A stretch of DNA of 32,812 bases from a virus. Shown here in pieces: positions 1 to 5,504 of the stretch (positions are counted from its first letter, which is position 1; each line of letters begins with the position of its first letter). Under the pieces are notes generated by a model. It was not told where the DNA came from. It made no database searches and saw only the letters and a list, made by a program, of their open reading frames with translations. The position numbers and the translations under genes are program-made. The stretch spans positions 1 to 32,812 of the IMG/VR virus record IMGVR_UViG_3300029259_000431. The stretch is one strand, 5' to 3'.

Positions 1-50
1 CAATTGGTGCTTTTATAAATGTTCACCCATCATTACTTCAAAAAATATAA
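1..50 (+). CDS. C-terminal end of an upstream gene (partial)
   Basis: Reading from base 3 the frame is open from the window edge and gives IGAFINVHPSLLQKI followed by TAA at 48-50. The codons (GGT, GCT, TTA, CCA, TCA) match those of the confident genes downstream. Only 15 residues are visible, so no family can be assigned. A second frame starting at base 2 stays open to 110-112, but it uses Cys, Trp and rare codons and looks less natural. The call is therefore tentative. Confidence 0.4.
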   Translation, partial: IGAFINVHPSLLQKI

Positions 51-138
51 AAAGTAATGCACAGGTAGCTTGGATACCCGGGAGAGGGTTCGTATCTTCA
101 CGTATAAGTTAATAATTAATAATTAAAAATAAAGGTTT
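51..138 (+). other. Leader before the DUF932 gene with a GC-rich imperfect hairpin
   Basis: This 88-base gap is A/T rich except for a patch at about 60-100. The patch can fold imperfectly: GATAC at 73-77 pairs with GTATC at 92-96, and CC at 78-79 pairs with GG at 87-88, leaving a small bulge. The part nearest the start codon (110-138) is almost pure A/T with no Shine-Dalgarno sequence. It could hold a promoter or a terminator-like hairpin for the upstream gene, but no T-run follows. No TATTTATAAC box is present here, unlike the leaders of the late genes. Confidence 0.3.
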
Positions 139-948
139 ATGTTAAATTACGAAAGTCAAGAGTTCAAAAGTTTAGAAGAGTTAAGAGAAATCGCTCCAAG
201 TATTTTTACAAAATTAGGATCTAAAGATGTTTCTAAAAAGTACACACACATTCCTACTGATAAGGTAATTGCCGATATGGAATTATTAGGTTGGGGAGTA
301 GTTGATGCTAAAGAAGTTAAAGCTAGAAAAGAAGGAACAATAGGTTTCCAAAAACATTTAGTTGTATTTAGAAATAATGATGTTGTTATTAATGGAGAGA
401 ATGGAGATACAGTTTATCCTCAAGTAGTACTTACCAATTCTCATGATGGTAAAAATGCATTTAAATTTACTGCTGGATTGTTTAGAATGATTTGTGAAAA
501 TGGTTTAGTTATAGCTACCGATACATTCGAAGATGTAAAGGTTAGACACATGGGTTATGATTTCGAAACATTACAAGGAGTTGTTAAAGAGATGATTGAA
601 AGATTACCTTTAACTGTTGAATGTATGAATTCAATGAAAGCAGTTGAATTAGAAGAAGAGCAAATGTTTAATCTTGCAAAATCTTTTCTTGATATAAGAG
701 TAGAAGGTACCGAGAATACTTTTGATAGCCAAGCAATTGAAGACGTTTTATCATCTCAGCGTAAAGCAGATGAAGGAAATGGTTTATGGGAAGTATTTAA
801 TCGTGTTCAGGAGAATGTGATGGAAGGTAATTTCCAATACAAAACTTCAAAGGGAAGTGTTCGTCAAGCACGAGTTATTAAGAACTTTAAGCAAGACCAG
901 GATTTGAATAAGCAGTTATTTTCTAAAGCATTAGAATTCGCATCATAA
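139..948 (+). CDS. DUF932-type phage/plasmid protein
   Basis: The 269-residue product resembles the DUF932 / TIGR03299 family of phage and plasmid proteins, whose biochemical role is not known. What suggests this is the core at about residues 45-150: a GWGVVDAKEVKAR stretch, then a QKHLVVFRN strand, then VVLTNSHDGKNAFKFTAGLFRMICENG-like spacing typical of the family, followed by a mostly helical C-terminal half. The length is in the usual range. The start at 139 follows an A/T-only leader without a Shine-Dalgarno sequence, as elsewhere in the window. The stop overlaps the next start by one base (TAATG), so the downstream gene is probably translated by reinitiation. No DNA-binding motif or signal peptide is visible. 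The family call is by eye and fairly confident; function is unknown. Confidence 0.75.
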   Translation: MLNYESQEFKSLEELREIAPSIFTKLGSKDVSKKYTHIPTDKVIADMELLGWGVVDAKEVKARKEGTIGFQKHLVVFRNNDVVINGENGDTVYPQVVLTNSHDGKNAFKFTAGLFRMICENGLVIATDTFEDVKVRHMGYDFETLQGVVKEMIERLPLTVECMNSMKAVELEEEQMFNLAKSFLDIRVEGTENTFDSQAIEDVLSSQRKADEGNGLWEVFNRVQENVMEGNFQYKTSKGSVRQARVIKNFKQDQDLNKQLFSKALEFAS

Positions 949-1418
949 TGGAAAGAATAACAACACAGGAAGCAGAGGGATTTATTCCCTTGTCTGAAAA
1001 TTATTCAGACACGCATGTTAAAAATGCATCATATTTCACAATCTCTCCCTCTAAAAAGGGAGATGGTTGGGAAGATGTTACATATTTTACAGCTAGGAAG
1101 AGAAATTTATTTTCAAATAAAGGTGAAGGTGATCAATGGGTTTATGTTTTATCAAACCCTGTACAACCAGGTGTATACAAAATAGGATATACTAAACTTA
1201 CCCCAGATGAACGAGCTAAACAGATATCTAATGCGACGGGTGTGGCGCTTCCATACGAAGTAGCATGGGCTTTCGCGTGTTTTAACGCGGAACAATTAGA
1301 GGGCGCAGTACATCATGCGTTAGCAGAATATCGCGTTAACACGCAGAGGGAATTCTTTCAAATAGATTTAGATATGGCAATATCCTCTATAAAATTAATA
1401 GGTAAAGACTACATATAA
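948..1418 (+). CDS. T5orf172 / GIY-YIG-like domain protein
   Basis: The 156-residue protein has an N-terminal segment of about 60 residues that I do not recognise, then a T5orf172 (MUG113-like) domain, a relative of the GIY-YIG nuclease fold. Visible signature residues are VYVL at 65-68, YKIGYT at 77-82, Arg89 (in ERAKQIS), the His pair at 122-123 and Glu135 in REFFQI, which lie in the order expected for the GIY-YIG active site. Such domains occur in phage accessory genes and homing-like nucleases; the actual substrate is unknown. The start overlaps the DUF932 stop (TAATG), and the stop abuts the next start directly. The codons for residues 96-135 are unusually GC-rich for this genome, which suggests a recombined patch. 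Confidence 0.7.
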   Translation: MERITTQEAEGFIPLSENYSDTHVKNASYFTISPSKKGDGWEDVTYFTARKRNLFSNKGEGDQWVYVLSNPVQPGVYKIGYTKLTPDERAKQISNATGVALPYEVAWAFACFNAEQLEGAVHHALAEYRVNTQREFFQIDLDMAISSIKLIGKDYI

Positions 1419-1450
1419 ATGAAAAAGTACTTAAATAACATACCTAGGAA
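1418..1450 (+). repeat. 33-base direct repeat, copy 1 (start of FkbM gene)
   Basis: Bases 1418-1450 are identical to 1541-1573. This copy begins one base before the start codon and encodes the first 11 residues, MKKYLNNIPRK. The offset between copies is 123 bases, exactly 41 codons. Confidence 0.95.
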
Positions 1451-2030
1451 GGAGAAAATATTTATAGAAATAGGATCGTGTGATTTTGATACACTAAACC
1501 ACTTTGCAAATGAAGGATGGAGTGGGTTTATAATAGACCCAATGAAAAAGTACTTAAATAACATACCTAGGAAAGAAGGAGTGAAATATCTCCCTATTGC
1601 TATAGACCATGTTAAGGGGGAGAGAATAATCCATTATGCAGAAGATAATATTGTTGATCAAGATAAGGATTTTGCGGGGATGTCTACCTTTATACCTTTG
1701 AACGAAAGGGATTGGGGTTGCCGTAATGTAAAAGGGGGTAGGATGGATTTTTTAAGTGGTAAAATGTTAATACAAACTGATACATTTAGAAATGTTATTA
1801 GAGATTATAGTATAGAACGTATTGATTTTTTAAAGATTGATACTGAAGGGTATGATTTTGAAATTCTAAAGTCATTTCCTTGGGATAATGTATTATTAAG
1901 ACCTAAAATTATTAAAGTTGAACATTTTCACGTAGTAAATGGTATAAGTGAAATAACAAAGTATTTAGAAGATAGATCATACCATGTATATGCTGAATCT
2001 AATGATGTATATGCAATAAAATTAAATTAG
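1419..2030 (+). CDS. FkbM-family SAM-dependent methyltransferase
   Basis: The 203-residue protein matches the FkbM methyltransferase pattern, whose members methylate hydroxyl groups on sugars or polyketides using S-adenosylmethionine. Motif I is IFIEIGSCDFDTL at residues 14-26, the acidic residue expected to hold the SAM ribose is Asp40 in IIDP, and the family-typical DFLKIDTEGYDFEILK lies at about 135-150. In a phage it may modify a glycan on the virion or host surface, which is inference. Residues 1-12 (MKKYLNNIPRKE) recur exactly at 42-53 because the DNA carries a 33-base direct repeat. The internal copy sits where the family has a natural segment, so the N-terminal copy is probably the secondary one. 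The gene abuts the stop of its neighbour (TAAATG). Confidence 0.85.
   Translation: MKKYLNNIPRKEKIFIEIGSCDFDTLNHFANEGWSGFIIDPMKKYLNNIPRKEGVKYLPIAIDHVKGERIIHYAEDNIVDQDKDFAGMSTFIPLNERDWGCRNVKGGRMDFLSGKMLIQTDTFRNVIRDYSIERIDFLKIDTEGYDFEILKSFPWDNVLLRPKIIKVEHFHVVNGISEITKYLEDRSYHVYAESNDVYAIKLN
1541..1573 (+). repeat. 33-base direct repeat, copy 2 (inside FkbM gene)
   Basis: This is the second perfect copy, in the same reading frame, encoding residues 42-52 just after the Asp-Pro of SAM motif II. It carries its own in-frame ATG at 1542-1544. Recombination with copy 1 would remove 41 codons including SAM motif I without shifting frame. Confidence 0.95.
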
Positions 2031-2035
2031 ATATT

Positions 2036-2176
2036 ATGAGTAAAATAGTAATGAAAAAAACAATAGATTGGCTAGCAACTAGTAAGCAATTTGATGCTAT
2101 TGATAAATTAATGGGTACTGGTTTAGCTTGGAAAACCATAGAGATGAAAGATGAATCTATATATTATAAATTATGA
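2036..2176 (+). CDS. Small hypothetical protein, 46 residues
   Basis: An ATG at 2036, five bases after the FkbM stop, opens a 46-residue frame beginning MSKIVMKKTIDWLATSKQF and ending in TGA at 2174-2176. The product is soluble-looking and mixed charged, with one helix likely at residues 8-30. I recognise no family. Support comes from tight spacing: the stop overlaps the next start in an ATGA junction, which is common between real, translationally coupled phage genes. Codon use resembles the neighbours. Confidence 0.55.
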   Translation: MSKIVMKKTIDWLATSKQFDAIDKLMGTGLAWKTIEMKDESIYYKL

Positions 2177-2346
2177 TAACATATTTAACAATAGCCCTAA
2201 TTTGGTCAGTATTTACCGAAATAACATTTGAGTTTATGAAAGAAGAACTTACTTGGGAGATGAAATTACTCAATTTTGTATTTTTCCCAATAATTGTAAT
2301 AGCTTCTATTTATAATTTTATAAAAGAATTTAATAAACCACTTTAA
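2173..2346 (+). CDS. Small membrane protein, 57 residues, two hydrophobic helices
   Basis: The 57-residue frame starts at the ATGA junction with the preceding gene. It contains two hydrophobic stretches, about residues 2-16 (ITYLTIALIWSVF) and 34-49 (NFVFFPIIVIASIYNF), separated by a charged loop FMKEELTWEM, so an inner-membrane hairpin with both ends on one side is likely. The C-terminus is basic. No family is recognised. Small phage membrane proteins of this shape can be superinfection-exclusion, holin-like or host-takeover factors, but nothing here decides between them. A TATTTATAAT sequence lies inside the gene at 2307-2316. Confidence 0.55.
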   Translation: MITYLTIALIWSVFTEITFEFMKEELTWEMKLLNFVFFPIIVIASIYNFIKEFNKPL

Positions 2347-2357
2347 AAATAATAATT

Positions 2358-2531
2358 ATGTCAAACAAAACAGATTTAGTAAATGATTTAATGTCCACAG
2401 TTACAGTAATGGAAGAAATTTGGAGATACCATCCTGAAAATAAAGATAGATTCGATATAGTAGAATCCTACGCACAACTGCAAATAATAAAGGATAATAT
2501 TGAAGCAGAATTGGGAGGGTTGAAGAGTTAA
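2358..2531 (+). CDS. Small hypothetical protein, 57 residues
   Basis: The frame starts at an ATG preceded by AAAAATAATAATT, the same kind of A/T leader seen before other genes, and encodes MSNKTDLVNDLMSTVTVMEE through to ELGGLKS. It is acidic and predicted largely helical, with a WRYHPEN turn in the middle. No family is recognised. It ends five bases before the first TATTTATAAC box, so it closes the upstream gene block. Evidence is position, spacing and ordinary codon use. Confidence 0.6.
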   Translation: MSNKTDLVNDLMSTVTVMEEIWRYHPENKDRFDIVESYAQLQIIKDNIEAELGGLKS

Positions 2532-2535
2532 TATA

Positions 2536-2545
2536 TATTTATAAC
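2536..2545 (+). promoter_or_regulatory. TATTTATAAC box before the gene at 2547
   Basis: Exact TATTTATAAC, ending one base before the ATG. It is one of seven such boxes at the head of gene blocks. If it works as a -10 type element the transcript would start at or next to the start codon, making this mRNA leaderless. Confidence 0.5.
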
Positions 2546-2546
2546 C

Positions 2547-2969
2547 ATGATAGATAAAGATAAATTATTTAGCCTATTTGGTGGAGACGAAGAAGAAGCT
2601 AAAGCTATTTTAGAGACACCAGATACATTTCTGGATAATGCTAGAGCAAAGTTAGGCATGTTTACTAAGTTAATATATAACCATGAAATATTCCACCAGA
2701 AGTTAAAAAAGTTTCTAAAGGAAGTTAAATCTGAGTATGATGTTGATAAAACAAAGGATGCATCTACATTTGCTGTATATAATAGGGCGTGGTCTTATAT
2801 TAAAGATATAAATCTTAAAGACCGCAGCCATTTTGATGCAATAGTCGAATATAAGTACAAACCCCTTATGGATTCTTTAGTAAGAGCTATCCAATATTTT
2901 GAATCAACCGAACAGTATGAAAGATGTGCCGTTTTATTGAAAATACAGAAATTAAAAAACAAGGTATAA
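2547..2969 (+). CDS. Hypothetical helical protein, 140 residues
   Basis: The product starts MIDKDKLFSLFGGDEEEAKA and is rich in charged residues and predicted helices throughout, with no signal peptide or membrane segment. I recognise no catalytic motif. The length and the position just before the small 60-residue gene and the HD-domain gene give no clear function. The start is placed at 2547 because it directly follows a TATTTATAAC box; the next in-frame ATG, at about residue 38, would discard a conserved-looking acidic N-terminus. Being headed by the box suggests it is expressed with the structural genes, perhaps as a minor virion or assembly factor, which is inference. Confidence 0.75.
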   Translation: MIDKDKLFSLFGGDEEEAKAILETPDTFLDNARAKLGMFTKLIYNHEIFHQKLKKFLKEVKSEYDVDKTKDASTFAVYNRAWSYIKDINLKDRSHFDAIVEYKYKPLMDSLVRAIQYFESTEQYERCAVLLKIQKLKNKV

Positions 2970-3048
2970 ATTACGTGGATATTAAAAAGTTCCTTCGTAG
3001 ATTTGAAATGCCGGTTGTGAAAATGTAAAGGAAAATAAAAAATAAGGC

Positions 3049-3081
3049 AATAATAAAGCAATAATAAAGCAATAATAAAGC
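3049..3081 (+). repeat. Tandem repeat, three copies of AATAATAAAGC
   Basis: Three perfect head-to-tail copies of the 11-base unit AATAATAAAGC (3049-3059, 3060-3070, 3071-3081), preceded and followed by partial matches. It is outside any gene I can support. It could be a protein-binding iteron or slippage product. Confidence 0.85.
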
Positions 3082-3099
3082 AAAAATAATAGTAAAATA

Positions 3100-3120
3100 G
3101 GGGAATAAATAATCAACCCC
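3100..3120 (+). terminator. Possible weak hairpin GGGG-13-CCCC
   Basis: GGGG at 3100-3103 can pair with CCCC at 3117-3120 across a 13-base A/T-rich loop, in otherwise A/T-rich DNA. The stem is only four pairs and no strong T-run follows (GTTATTAAAA), so a terminator role is weakly supported; it could equally be an operator. Confidence 0.2.
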
Positions 3121-3140
3121 GTTATTAAAATCGAGAAATT

Positions 3141-3323
3141 ATGAGAAATAAAAACTTATTTGAACAAAAGTTATTACAATTATCATCATCACTACAAGAA
3201 CTTAAACGTATGGTGGGTGATTCAAGGGAAACAGGTGCAAGCTTTAGATCTAGAATAGATGGAGCAGAGGGTATCATTGAATCCTTACAAGATATGGTTG
3301 AAATGGACAATTCACGTAGTTAA
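3141..3323 (+). CDS. Small hypothetical protein, 60 residues
   Basis: The frame starts after GAGAAATT and encodes a short, mainly helical protein: residues 1-25 form a likely coiled-coil-like helix (LFEQKLLQLSSSLQELKRM) and residues 38-56 a second helix (GAEGIIESLQDMVEMDN). It is acidic and soluble. No family is recognised. It lies 17 bases before the HD-domain gene and probably shares its transcript. An antisense frame of similar size exists over the same bases but has no supporting context. Confidence 0.65.
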   Translation: MRNKNLFEQKLLQLSSSLQELKRMVGDSRETGASFRSRIDGAEGIIESLQDMVEMDNSRS

Positions 3324-3340
3324 ATTTAAAAAAATAGGTT

Positions 3341-4117
3341 ATGACATTAACAGCAGAACAAATCCAATCTAATTGGGAAGAATTTTTAAATAGTATTGAG
3401 AGGCATATTACTGGAGAACGTAAACAGAAATTACTTGATTTTTATAGTAAATTTGAGGATAGAGTTATATTAATGCCTGCAGCTAACCATAAAAAATACC
3501 ATTCAGCATTTCCTGGTGGGTATGTAGATCATGTTAATCGTGTTGTAAAAGGTGCATTAGCAATGTCTGCTACATGGGAAGCATTTGGTTGTGATATGAC
3601 TACATTTACCCAGGAAGAATTGGTATTCTCAGCTATTAATCATGATTTAGGTAAAATGGGTTCAGTAGAACATGAAGCATATTTACCTCAGACAGATAAA
3701 TGGCGTAAGGAAAAATTGGAGGAGGATTATACTTTTAATAAAGCGTTACCTTTTGCATCTGTTCCTGATCGTGGTTTATTTCTACTTCAACAACATGATG
3801 TTAAATATACTTTTAATGAAATGTTAGCAATCCAGACACATGATGGGATTTATGACGTTGCAAATGAAAAGTATCTAAAGGGATTTATGCCCGAGACTAA
3901 ACCTCGTACTTCATTGCCTTTTATTCTCCATCAAGCAGACATGATGGCTGCGCGTATTGAATTTGAGATTGAATGGTTACCAAAGTTTTCTAAGGATAGC
4001 GTGGTACCCCCAAAGAAGGGTTTTACATTGACATCAAATCAAAAAGGTAATCCAAAACAAAAAGCACTTAATACAGTAGCTAGTGTAGGATTAAAAAACA
4101 TGTTAGATAGCTTATGA
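3341..4117 (+). CDS. HD-domain metal-dependent phosphohydrolase
   Basis: The 258-residue protein carries the HD superfamily metal-ligand pattern: His64 in GGYVDHVNRV, the His101-Asp102 pair in NHDLGKMG, His167 in QTHDG, and Asp200 in HQADMMAARIE. This order (H, HD, H, D) is that of HD phosphohydrolases acting on nucleotides or cyclic nucleotides with divalent metal. Substrate cannot be told from sequence; in phages such enzymes may adjust dNTP pools or degrade host signalling nucleotides, which is inference. The N-terminal 45 residues are helical and the last 40 are basic and low-complexity. It ends in an ATGA overlap with the next gene, so the two are probably translationally coupled. Confidence 0.85.
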   Translation: MTLTAEQIQSNWEEFLNSIERHITGERKQKLLDFYSKFEDRVILMPAANHKKYHSAFPGGYVDHVNRVVKGALAMSATWEAFGCDMTTFTQEELVFSAINHDLGKMGSVEHEAYLPQTDKWRKEKLEEDYTFNKALPFASVPDRGLFLLQQHDVKYTFNEMLAIQTHDGIYDVANEKYLKGFMPETKPRTSLPFILHQADMMAARIEFEIEWLPKFSKDSVVPPKKGFTLTSNQKGNPKQKALNTVASVGLKNMLDSL

Positions 4118-4389
4118 TATTAAATATAGCAATTATTATATTAGGAATTTTGGTCGTTATCTTAGGATACACGACCATAAACCTATTCAGGAAAAACGAA
4201 AAAATGCTAGAAATTATAATTAATCAAAATAGTTATATAACAGAATTTTCAAAACAACTAGAAATTACAGATTCTCGTCTACAAGAAATTGACTCTAAAG
4301 GTGTATTTAAAAGCGATGATGAAATAGGTTGGATTTTTGATCAAATAAAGGTATTACAAGAACCATTATCAAGATTTAAAATTCAATAA
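4114..4389 (+). CDS. Membrane-anchored coiled-coil protein, 91 residues
   Basis: One hydrophobic helix at about residues 3-23 (LNIAIIILGILVVILGYTTI) is followed by a basic Arg-Lys stop and a long charged helix to about residue 62, then a short C-terminal part containing KSDDEIGWIFDQIKVLQ. The topology suggests a single-pass inner-membrane protein with a cytoplasmic coiled coil. No enzyme motif is seen. It overlaps the HD gene by four bases, which suggests a functional link, and lies seven bases before the sigma gene. The family is not known to me by name. Confidence 0.7.
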   Translation: MILNIAIIILGILVVILGYTTINLFRKNEKMLEIIINQNSYITEFSKQLEITDSRLQEIDSKGVFKSDDEIGWIFDQIKVLQEPLSRFKIQ

Positions 4390-4396
4390 AAAAATT

Positions 4397-5119
4397 ATGG
4401 CACCAATAAAGAAAAAAAGAAGGAAGAAATCTAAAAATTACTTTACACACGACACTGAACTAGCTATTGTTAGGTATAATGGTCTTGATTCTATAGAAGA
4501 CTATAGCAAAAGAAGTGATATTTATGATAAAGAAATACATTTTGCATTCTTCAAACTCACCCAGAATATAATCCATACCTTTAAATTTTACCATACTGAG
4601 GTAGATAATTTAGAACACCTACAACATGAGATTATTGTGTTTCTACTATCAAAGATTCACTTATTCGATCCAACCAGGGGAGCAAAAGCTTATTCTTATT
4701 TTGGTACTATAGTTAAACGTTGGTTAATACTACACAATACAAAAAATTACGCTAAAAAAATTAAAAAAGTACCTGTTGATGTGTTAACTGGAGAAAACTC
4801 TACACACACTTATAGAATGGGTGATGAGATTATAAAATCTGATTTAGATAAATACATTGATATATTTGTAGACCATGTTACAGCAAATATTTTTGAATTA
4901 TTCCCTAAAAAAAATGATGCTCAAATTGCAGATGCTATTTTAGAGTTATTTCGCAAACGTGAAACACTTGAGGTTTTTAATAAAAAAGCACTATATATCT
5001 ACATTCGTGAAATTATAGACGTAAAAACACCTAAAATTACCAAAATAGCAGACAAACTACACTTAATATTTAAACAACAATATATATTTTATTTAGAGAA
5101 CGGATACGCTAATTTCTAA
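4397..5119 (+). CDS. gp55-like late sigma factor (probable)
   Basis: The 240-residue protein starts with a very basic tail (KKKRRKKSKN) and then shows a sigma region 2-like core: helices at about 47-67 (FFKLTQNIIHTFKFYHTE), HEIIVFLLSKIHLFDPTRGA at 77-96 and AYSYFGTIVKRWLI at 98-111. The FDPTRGAKAYSYF step resembles the FDPxxGxFxxY stretch of sigma-70 family region 2. A separate region 4 is not evident, as in T4 gp55, which directs host RNA polymerase to late promoters. It is somewhat longer than T4 gp55 (185 residues). It sits immediately before the baseplate genes, and its stop lies 16 bases before a TATTTATAAC box, the candidate target of this factor. The sigma call is fairly firm; the late role is inferred from context. 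Confidence 0.7.
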   Translation: MAPIKKKRRKKSKNYFTHDTELAIVRYNGLDSIEDYSKRSDIYDKEIHFAFFKLTQNIIHTFKFYHTEVDNLEHLQHEIIVFLLSKIHLFDPTRGAKAYSYFGTIVKRWLILHNTKNYAKKIKKVPVDVLTGENSTHTYRMGDEIIKSDLDKYIDIFVDHVTANIFELFPKKNDAQIADAILELFRKRETLEVFNKKALYIYIREIIDVKTPKITKIADKLHLIFKQQYIFYLENGYANF

Positions 5120-5135
5120 TTCCTTCCTATATCCA

Positions 5136-5145
5136 TATTTATAAC
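5136..5145 (+). promoter_or_regulatory. TATTTATAAC box before the gene at 5157
   Basis: Exact TATTTATAAC ending 11 bases before the ATG, at the head of the hub and spike block (5157-8348). The leader after it, AAAATAACATT, has no Shine-Dalgarno sequence. Confidence 0.55.
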
Positions 5146-5156
5146 AAAATAACATT

Positions 5157-5504
5157 ATGGGCGCATTAGACAGTGTTGTATTTGGTAGTAAAAAATTCTC
5201 CGATATATTAAGTGAGATATATGACAACCAAAAAACAAAACAACAACAAATAGGGGGATTAATATCAGAATTAAAACCATTGATTAAAGATATCGGTGAT
5301 GCTACTTTGATTGTTCCCCTTATAAAAGAATATATGGAAATTGGTGTTCGTAATGACGAGCAACTAATTAAAATGGCTACTATCATTCAACGTGTTTTAA
5401 ACACCTCAGTTAGTGATGATCCTTCAGGCATTACAGATGCAGAAAAAGACCAATTAATGGCCGAATTAGATAAACTTAATGAAAACTTTGAAGATAAAAA
5501 ATAA
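5157..5504 (+). CDS. Small helical protein at head of hub operon, 115 residues
   Basis: The product begins MGALDSVVFGSKKFSDILSE and is predicted almost entirely helical, with a Gln/Lys-rich stretch at 24-33 and an acidic C-terminal helix (AEKDQLMAELDKLNENFEDKK). No motif identifies its function. It is the first gene after a TATTTATAAC box and overlaps the spike gene by one base (TAATG), so it is made with the hub proteins and may be a chaperone or minor hub part; that is inference. I do not recognise the family. Confidence 0.7.
   Translation: MGALDSVVFGSKKFSDILSEIYDNQKTKQQQIGGLISELKPLIKDIGDATLIVPLIKEYMEIGVRNDEQLIKMATIIQRVLNTSVSDDPSGITDAEKDQLMAELDKLNENFEDKK

Larger units (their letters stand above)
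2970..3140 (+). other. 171-base non-coding gap with repeats
   Basis: This is the longest gap between genes in the window. It holds a possible 17-codon frame from GTG at 2975 (to TAA at 3028) that is too short to call, a tandem 11-base repeat at 3049-3081, and a GGGG/CCCC inverted repeat at 3100-3120. No TATTTATAAC box is present. It separates the box-headed gene at 2547 from the cluster that starts at 3141, so it may hold a terminator or a different class of promoter. Confidence 0.5.

Noticed and set aside
61-110. A tRNA or tmRNA piece, because of GGTAGC and GGTTCGTATC
   Set aside because: The T-arm stem does not pair, no acceptor stem or anticodon arm can be drawn, and position 58 of the loop is not A.
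1459-1468. TATTTATAGA in the FkbM gene and TATTTATAAT at 2307-2316 as further promoters
   Set aside because: Both lie inside genes; the first lacks the AAC end and neither is within about 25 bases of a start codon.
2975-3028. A 17-codon frame from GTG in the 171-base gap
   Set aside because: Too short, non-ATG start and no supporting signal.
3049-3081. A CRISPR array
   Set aside because: The 11-base units are directly adjacent with no spacers.
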